Source of the DNA: Hibiscus mutabilis | Lineage: Eukaryota; Streptophyta; Magnoliopsida; Malvales; Malvaceae | Assembly (NCBI GenBank): GCA_019671005.1 | Contig: CM033721.1 | Coordinates: 57,226,284 to 57,290,283 of the forward strand | Length of the DNA: 64,000 nucleotides | Direction of reading: 5' to 3' | The notes under the pieces: model-generated | The model's input: only the letters and a program-made list of their open reading frames with translations | What the model was told of the DNA's origin: nothing | The model's database searches: none | Position numbers and translations under genes: made by a program | Part shown: positions 58,105-64,000 of the stretch, in pieces | Layout of the letters: every line of letters starts with the position of its first letter | Numbering within the stretch: position 1 is the first letter of the stretch

Positions 58105-58440
58105 GTACCGATACAGGTCAACCTGTATCGGTACGACCTTGCATATTTGGTCAGTCACAGCATAAGTCAACTATGGTGTATCGATACGGGCTCAGATCGT
58201 TTCGATATGAAAATGGACAGAGATGTTTGTGAACTTAATAGTATCGATATGGCCTTACGTCATATCGAAATAGGTCAACCATGATCAATCAGTACCGATA
58301 CGGCCCCAACTGTATCGGAACAGGTAAGCATCATTAGCATCTAGTATTTGAACCTGTGCAAATCGGTATTAATACGGCCCTAAGCGTATCGAAATGGGGG
58401 TTAATGGTTAAAGTTAAATTAGGTCAACCCGTATCGATAC
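58105..58440. repeat. Cluster of GTATCGATAC-type palindromes in LTR E
   Basis: Besides the hairpin at 58105-58134 there are GTATCGATAC at 58178-58187, GTATCGATAT at 58241-58250, GTACCGATAC at 58292-58301, TGTATCGGAAC near 58311, and GTATCGATAC at 58431-58440. Several are followed or preceded by GGTCAACC. Confidence 0.85.
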
Positions 58441-58889
58441 ACTCCTTAGGTGTTTCGATCCGGTGTCAGTTAATTTTGTTAATAGGCCAAGAACACAGTT
58501 TTAAAAAGTTTACAAATTGGTCACCAAGTATTGCATGGTTTAATTGAACTAGTAAACAAACTCCGATTAAACTGAAAGTTTGCATGCATATTGATCATGG
58601 ATTAGATTTCATCATGGTATAGTTAATTATAATAAAGGACCCATAAATCACAAGAATTATAGTTTTTCCCCTAAAACTTGTAAAAGTCTAAAATTAGTCC
58701 CTAAATTGTAGATCCAGACATTGTATTGAATTGGAAAACCTTCTATGTTGACTTTTCATGATTGGTCAAGAACGTATTGATTGTTTATCAAATTATGATT
58801 AAATTTTATCACACCGATCACCGTATTATTCATCGGTAACATTCTTTGAACCTATTTTCTTCCAGGTTGGGTGGGGGATGTTACAATTG

Positions 58890-58901
58890 TGGTATCAGAG
58901 C
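58890..58901 (+). other. Primer binding site (initiator tRNA-Met), element E
   Basis: TGGTATCAGAGC, an exact match to the plant gypsy PBS complementary to tRNA-iMet, 4 bases after the LTR end at 58885. Confidence 0.92.
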
Positions 58902-59035
58902 TAGAGTTTAGTCGATTCTAGGACTAAACTGAAGTATGTTGCATGGTTATAGCATTGCATACGCCACCAAGGAGTTTAATTAGTTGTATTGTGACTTGCA
59001 ACTAAACTGATCCTTCTTCCTTTTATAGTGTAAAG

Positions 59036-60390
59036 ATGTCTAACTCCGATAAGGCTCACGAAGAAGTTTAGCACATGGTTTGCTCCTCAACCAACGGTGA
59101 GAAGAAAAGGGGGAGAATCCTTCTAATCCACAAGTACCCCTACAAGGGCCATCGAGCACTGAGCCTGTGTTACATGCTGCTCAGTTTGACTGCTATAAGA
59201 ACATGACTGAGTTGTTCAAACAGTTCATGACTACGCTCAAACCCGAATAGTTTGCATAGTCCTCTGCAGCTGTCACTTTCATGAACCGAGCCCTTATCGA
59301 CAAGTTAGCTTAGCATCGAGATACTACCTTCTCGAGTAAGGCCGAGCAAGACCTTGAAATAGCAGAGCACTGGTTGGATAGTAATATAAGAATCTTAACT
59401 AAGCAATTGCAGTGTTCGGATGAGCATAAACTCAAGTGTGCTCTAGCCCTATTGACCGATAAAGCTTTAAGTTGGTGGGAAACTACGGCTCTTGCCGCTT
59501 CCGAAGAAGCAGTAACTTGGGAGTTCTTCCTACGAGAGTTCAAGAAGAAATACATCAGCGAGCACTATCTAGCTGAAAGGTGAGATATCTTTCTGCATTT
59601 GAAACAAGGTGGAAGGTCGGTGGAGCTGTACATCTACGACTTTTGTAAATACTACAAGTATGGAGCTGAATACATCAAGAAACAAGAAGAAAATTGTAGA
59701 ATGTTCATTGCAGGTTTGAATGATGAATTACAGCCTTTGTTTACTGCTCTGTGGATCAAGGATTTCCAAGAGATTCTCAATCTAGCAATCTCCATTTAAG
59801 CTGCTCAGAGATCGCATCGGTTTAAAAGACCTAACTGATTTGAGAAGAGGCCCGAGATGATTTACGACCCCCTCTACCATACAAGAAGGGCAAGCAGCAG
59901 TAAGGGTACAAGCAATCATACCATCAGCAATTATTTAGATCGGGAGATTTTTTTGAAACCATAAGCTATATCCCAATTAGCTACAAGAACTTCCTCCATT
60001 GAAAGTACTAGAGGGTCTAGACGAGAGTCACAATATCATGTTTGTAACTTTTGTTAGAGGAGGCATCCCACTGGACAGTGCCGCAAGTAATCTGGAGTGT
60101 GTTTCTTCTGTGGGGAACAAGGCCATTATATTAAAGATTGTCCAATGAATGCTACTAAATCCTCTACACCAATGGTTCCTACGTCCCCTACTCTATCCTT
60201 TAGGGGTAAGGGACCAAGACAAGATGTACCAGAAGCTTTCGGTAGGTCTGGTGGCTCTACAAGGGCTCCTAATCAACAAGAATCTAAAGCCTCAGCCCAA
60301 GTTTATCACGTGAGGAGCCGAGAGGAGGATGAGGATCTTGATGTCATAATAGGTATTGTTGAATTGTATACTCACCTATTTATGCATTGA
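59036..60390 (+). pseudogene. Tekay gag, element E, broken
   Basis: ATG at 59036 opens MSNSDKAHEEV and meets a TAG at once. The main frame, in another phase, has LHAAQFDCYKNMTELFKQF, ALIDKLA-stop, HWLDSNIRILTKQLQCSDEH, KLKCALALLTDKALSWWETT and EFFLREFKKKYISEHYLAER. A TGA at 59581-59583 follows, then LHLKQGGRSVELYIYDFCKY and MFIAGLNDELQPLF. Two zinc knuckles come next: a first one damaged by a stop (CNFC-stop-RRHPTGQC) and an intact CFFCGEQGHYIKDC at about 60100-60141. A frame change near 60370 separates it from protease. Typical Tekay Gag layout with two knuckles; non-functional. Confidence 0.9.
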
Positions 60391-62150
60391 TTGATCCTGG
60401 ATCCACTCATTCTTTTATAAGTACTGTGTTGATTAAGAGATTTAAGTTAACACCTGAGCCTATAGCCTCCAAGCTCACTGTGACCAACCCTTTAGGGGAT
60501 AATGTTGTAATTGGGCTAGTATGCAAGAATTGTCCCCTTGTGATTTAAGGGATACCTTTTCCGGCCAACCTTATCGCCCTCCCTATACATGAGTTTGATG
60601 TTATTTTGGGACTTGATTGGCTTAGGGAGCATTAAGCTTGGGTAGATTGTTCAAAGAGGAAGTTGTACCTCCGAGGTCTAGGTAAGGAGAGTGTGACTTT
60701 CATGGATTCCAAAGGTGAAAGATCATTTTTGTATGCCACCGTAAGCAAAGAAGAACTACATATGCAAGATATAGACATTGTGCAAGAGTTTTCTGATGTG
60801 TTTTCTGATGAGCTTCTGGGTTTACCACCTACCCGTGAGGTTGAATTTGGGATTGAAGTGCAACTTGGAGCCACTATGGTTTCCATTGCACCCTTTCAAA
60901 TGGCAGCGATAGAACTCACTAGGCTTAAGATGCAAATTCAGGACTTGTTAGACAAGGGCTTTATTCGACCGAGTTCCTCACCTTGAGGAGCTCCAGTCCT
61001 CTTTATCAAAAACAAAGATGGATCGATGCTTCTTTGTATTGATTATTGACAATTGAACAAGCTCACATTCAAGAATAAGTATCATTTGCCGAGGATCGAT
61101 GACTTGTTTGATCAACTAAAAGATGCAGTAGTCTTATCTAAGATTGACTTGAGGTCTGGATACTATCAGATGAAAGTGAAGGAGTGCGATGTGCCCAAGA
61201 TGGCTTTTCGTATAAGATATGGCCGCTATAAATTCTTGGTTATCCCTTCGGGTTAACCAATGCACCTGCTGTCTTTATGGATCGCATGAACCGGGTTTTT
61301 AGACTCTATCTTGATAAATTTGTAGTGGTATTCATAGATGATATGTTGATCTATTCTAAGAACCAAGCTGAGCATCGTGAGCATCTTCAGATTGTGCTTC
61401 AAGCTCTTCGGGTGAAACAATTGTATGCTAAGTTCAGCAAGTGTGAGTTCTGGCTCACCCAAGTTTCATTTTTGGGCCATGTGATCTCCACTGAAGGCAT
61501 TCAAGTAGATCTAAAGAAGATCCAAGTTATAGTTGAATGGAGACCACCGAAGAACATAGGTGAGATTCATAGCTTTCTTGGTCTTGCTGGCTATTATATG
61601 AGATTCGTTAAAGGATTCTCTATAATAGAAACTCCGCTAACTAAACTCTTTCAGAAAGATGCTCCTTTTTAATGAATCGAGAAGCAACAAAGAAGTTTTG
61701 ACCAACTCTAGCAAGTGTTGACCCATGCACCGGTCATGATCCAACCTGAGTCTGGGAAAGGATACACTGTGTATAGTGATGCTTCGCACCAAGGATTGGG
61801 GTGTGTATTAATGCAAGAAGGCAAGGTTGTTGCTTATGCCTCAAGGCAGCTTAAGCCACATGAAATGAACTACCCTACTCATGACCTTGAATTGGCTGTG
61901 GTCATATTTGAACTGAAAATCTGGAGACATTATCTCTACGGAGAAAAATGTTACATATACACCAACCACAAAAGCCTTAAGTATTTGTTGACACAAAAAG
62001 AACTTAATCTTTGTCAAAGGAGATGGATGGAACTCCTCAAAGACTATGACCTTGTTGTTGATTACCATCCAGGCAAAGCCAACATAGTAGCAGATGCGCT
62101 CAGCCGCAAGCCTATGCCTACCTCTCAAGCTATTAATGCTTATTTCTGAC
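60373..62150 (+). pseudogene. Tekay protease, RT and RNase H, element E, broken
   Basis: Protease active site IYALIDPGSTHSF (Asp-Pro-Gly in place of D-S/T-G, usual for Tekay), then FPANLIALPIHEFDVILGLD; stops in CPLVI-stop and REH-stop. The frame at 60663-60986 leads into RT with FSDVFSDELLGLPPTREVEF and FIRPSSSP, stop, LFIKNKDGSMLLCIDY, stop. FSKIDLRSGYYQ appears as LSKIDLRSGYYQMKVKECD. A one-base change at 61250 shifts the frame at IPSG/LTNAPAVFMDRMN. The catalytic box VVFIDDMLIYSK is intact near 61330. RNase H has VYSDASHQGLGCVLMQEGKV, MNYPTHDLELAVVIF, the altered YTNHKSLKYL (Asp to Asn), WMELLKDYDLVVDYHPGK and VADALSRKP. At least six stops or shifts. Confidence 0.92.
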
Positions 62151-63647
62151 TTCAAAGGCACCATGGTTTTGTAGCTGTACTACAAGTTCAGTCTACCATT
62201 GTGATGAGAATCAAATCTTTACAAGAACAAGATCCTGAATTACAATCCATTGCTTCCAAGTTTTGAAATAATCATGACCCTAATTTCAAGATTAATTCTA
62301 AAGGACTCTTGTGTTTCCATAATAGAATATGTGTGCCCAATGACGAGTCCTTCATGATGAAATTCTCAAGGAAGCCCATAACAGCCCTTACTCAGCTCGC
62401 CTAGAACAATAAAGATGTACAAAGACCTACGAGAATTGTATTGGTGGCCTGGCATGAAAGCAACTATCATAGAATTTGTATCGAGGTGTCTCACATGTCA
62501 ATGAGTTAAATTCGAGCACCGTAACCCTACTGGATTGTTGCAACCCATTGAACTCCCTCAGTGGAAGTGGGAAAAGATAACTATAGACTTTATTAGTGGT
62601 TTACCGTCGACCCCATCCAAGCATGATGTTATTTGGGTTATCGTAGACCGTCTCACTAAGTCAGCACACTTCATACCAGTTAGAATGGATTACGGTCTTC
62701 CTAGACTGGCTGACTTGTATATCAAAGAAGTCGTTTGACTCCACGGTGTACCACAGACTATCGTCTCCGATCGGGATCCACGATTTACGTCTCAATTTTA
62801 AAGGTCATTGCAAGGAGCCTTGGGCACCAGAGTCAATCTTAATATAGCTTTCCACCCTCAAAGTGATGGCCAATCAAAAAGGGTAATCTAGATATTAAAA
62901 GATATGCTTCGTGCTTGCGTTATTGACTTTAAGGGATCTTGGGAGAAATACCTACCTCTCGTTGAGTTTTCTTATAATAATAGCTACCAATCATCCATTG
63001 GCATGGCACCGTATGAACCATTGTATGGCAGAAAGTGTAGAACACCGCTATGTTGGTCTGAACTCGGTGAAGGCAAAGTGTTGGGCCCTGACTTACTTCA
63101 GGAAACTAAAGAACGGTTTACCATCATCCATGATCGTTTGAAGGCCGCCTTCGAGCAAAAATACCTATGCTGACCTCAAAATGAGAGATATACAGTTCGA
63201 TGTTGGTGAGAAATCATTTTTGAAAGTCTCTCCATGGAAGAAGATCCTTCAATTTGGTAATAAGGGAAAATTGAGTCCCCGATTCATTGGACCCTTCGAG
63301 GTGACTGAAAAGATTGGCCATGTAGCTTACCACTAGCTTTGCCCCAAGAGTTCAACAAGATCCATGATGTGTTCCATGTATTGATGCTTCACAAGTAGAG
63401 ATCTGATCCATCACACGTTATAGAGCCTGAATCTGTAGAACTCCAACCCAATTTGACGTACGAGGAGGAACCTGTGCAAGAATTGGCAAGGGAAGTCAAG
63501 AGACAGCGAAATAAGAACATCTCGTTAGTTAAAGTATTATGGAGAAGTAACAAGGCTGAAGAAGCTACATGGGAACCTAAAGAAAAGATGAGGAGTCAAT
63601 AACCGCACCTCTTTGATTCAGGTAAAAATTCAAGGACAAATTTTTCT
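62151..63647 (+). pseudogene. Tekay integrase and chromodomain, element E, broken
   Basis: A linker with EQDPELQSIASKF is followed by the zinc-binding part (AHNSPYSA, LYWWPGMKATIIEFVSRCLTC). Core: ITIDFISGLPSTPSKHDVIW with first Asp, VDRLTKSAHFIPVRMDYGLP, and IVSDRDPRFTSQF with second Asp. The third acidic residue is lost, because the expected SERVI reads SKRVI followed by a stop. EFSYNNSYQSSIGMAPYEPL and LYGRKCRTPLCW continue, then frame changes around 63175-63330. KIHDVFHVLMLHK, stop, LTYEEEPVQELAREVKRQRN and WRSNKAEEATWE form the integrase tail and chromodomain, with a TAA within SQ-stop-PHLF. It pairs closely with 52968-53310. Non-functional. Confidence 0.9.
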
Positions 63648-63659
63648 TAATGGGGAGGT
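63648..63659 (+). other. Polypurine tract, element E
   Basis: TTAATGGGGAGGT directly before the LTR at 63660. The upstream copy has AAGGGCGAGAG in the same position before 53320. Confidence 0.8.
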
Positions 63660-64000
63660 TGTAACATCCCAAAACTGGGCCTAGTCGGAATTTAATTTTG
63701 ATGATCGGAAATTTCACATCGATAAGTCAAAATTTTATAGTTGACCCTTAATCAAGTGGCATAGTATTAGTTATTCAATCCTAATTGGGCATTGATATTG
63801 TTTACGGACCCCATTGCAAGCTTTAAACTTATTTTAGTGGCTTATTTGTGGAAATTGGAAGCTTGGGGGTAAAGATGTAAAGAATAGAAAATTGAAGGAC
63901 TAATCTTGCGATTAGCCCCTCCTCAAGCTTAATCACCACACATGTGGGATGCTTCAGTTAGCTTCTTCAATTGAAGGAAAGATCAATTACTTTAATAGTG
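63660..64000 (+). repeat. 3' LTR of element E, cut by window edge
   Basis: Opens TGTAACATCCCAAAACTGGG and aligns with 53320-53660 over its visible 341 bases with about 26 differences, many of them C/T or G/A transitions. Its outer end and the target duplication are outside the window. Confidence 0.9.

Larger units (their letters stand above)
53320..58885 (+). repeat. LTR of element E with a foreign block and internal duplication
   Basis: From TGTAACATCCCAAAACTGGG to GGGTGGGGGATGTTACA. It has TTGGCATGCCATAGAA at 54468-54483 and CTACCTCACT at 54731-54740, blocks shared with other Tekay LTRs. The segment 54702-55256 is repeated at 57624-58178 with a 2.37-kb unrelated block between. Without that block and one duplicate the LTR is about 2.65 kb. 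The downstream part (58105-58445) is rich in TATCGATAC words. Confidence 0.88.
52951..64000 (+). mobile_element. Tekay chromovirus E in a tandem, LTR-sharing arrangement
   Basis: Plus strand. 52951 starts with TGTAACATCCCAAAA (an LTR start), joined within about 20 bases to the end of an integrase/chromodomain frame (52968-53310). Then come a polypurine tract, an LTR at 53320-58885, PBS, gag, pol, a polypurine tract and a further LTR from 63660 off the window. Two internal regions therefore share the LTR 53320-58885. GGACA (52946-52950) is the expected target duplication; its partner is outside. The first 340 bases of the two LTRs differ at roughly 8%. Confidence 0.85.

Noticed and set aside
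3369..58901. Possible tRNA genes at TGGTATCAGAGC-like sites
   Set aside because: These 12-base matches are primer binding sites next to LTR ends; no cloverleaf-length tRNA sequence surrounds them.

Overview
This window is repeat-dominated plant nuclear DNA. It is AT-rich with no operons, and nearly everything recognisable belongs to Ty3/gypsy (Metaviridae) LTR retrotransposons: Tekay/Del chromoviruses, a CRM chromovirus, Athila, and Tat/Ogre-like pieces. I found no host gene that looks functional, and no rRNA, tRNA or CRISPR array. The broken DUF7745 ('girdin-like') reading frame at 6395-7820, of a kind I know best from cotton annotations, suggests Malvaceae; this is a moderate inference. Density, nesting depth and the CRM element fit pericentromeric heterochromatin.

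Layout. 1-2059: Tat/Ogre-like gag remnant and LTR tail on +. 2060-6390: truncated minus-strand Tekay element D (PR-RT, gag stub, PBS, ~3 kb LTR). 6395-7820: DUF7745 pseudogene on minus. It is separated from a minus-strand Tat/Ogre-like LTR (15497-~17440) by a complete 7.5-kb CRM element C (7994-15496, TSD GGTTT). ~17440-52086: an old minus-strand Tekay element B, split by three insertions. (1) F, a 4.56-kb solo LTR (22589-40262, TSD TTGTT), sits inside B's reverse transcriptase; it was itself hit by Athila element G (23173-30267, TSD CATAG/CGTAG) and a short Athila-like derivative H (30282-36289, TSD ACAAC). (2) I, a 5'-truncated plus-strand LTR (~40940-44516), has removed B's gag, PBS and the inner end of its LTR. 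(3) J, a deleted Tekay element (45681-51195, TSD TTGTG), sits in B's 5' LTR. 52326-52950: start of another minus-strand LTR, K. 52951-64000+: plus-strand Tekay element E in a tandem LTR-sharing arrangement; its 5' LTR carries a 2.4-kb foreign block between two 555-bp duplicates. E's last LTR runs off the right edge.

The genes do not work together as a living system. Each gag-pol is broken by stops, frameshifts or deletions, so the elements look immobile. The interest lies in the nesting record with exact TSDs, in LTR sequence modules shared between separate Tekay families (a TTGGCATGCCATAGA block and clustered GTATCGATAC-type palindromes, some forming perfect hairpins), in several minisatellites within the elements, in elements whose 5' LTR is reduced to a terminal stub, and in the possible role of DUF7745 as the extra 5' ORF of an Ogre-like element. 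Boundaries and identities were read by eye, without database searches.
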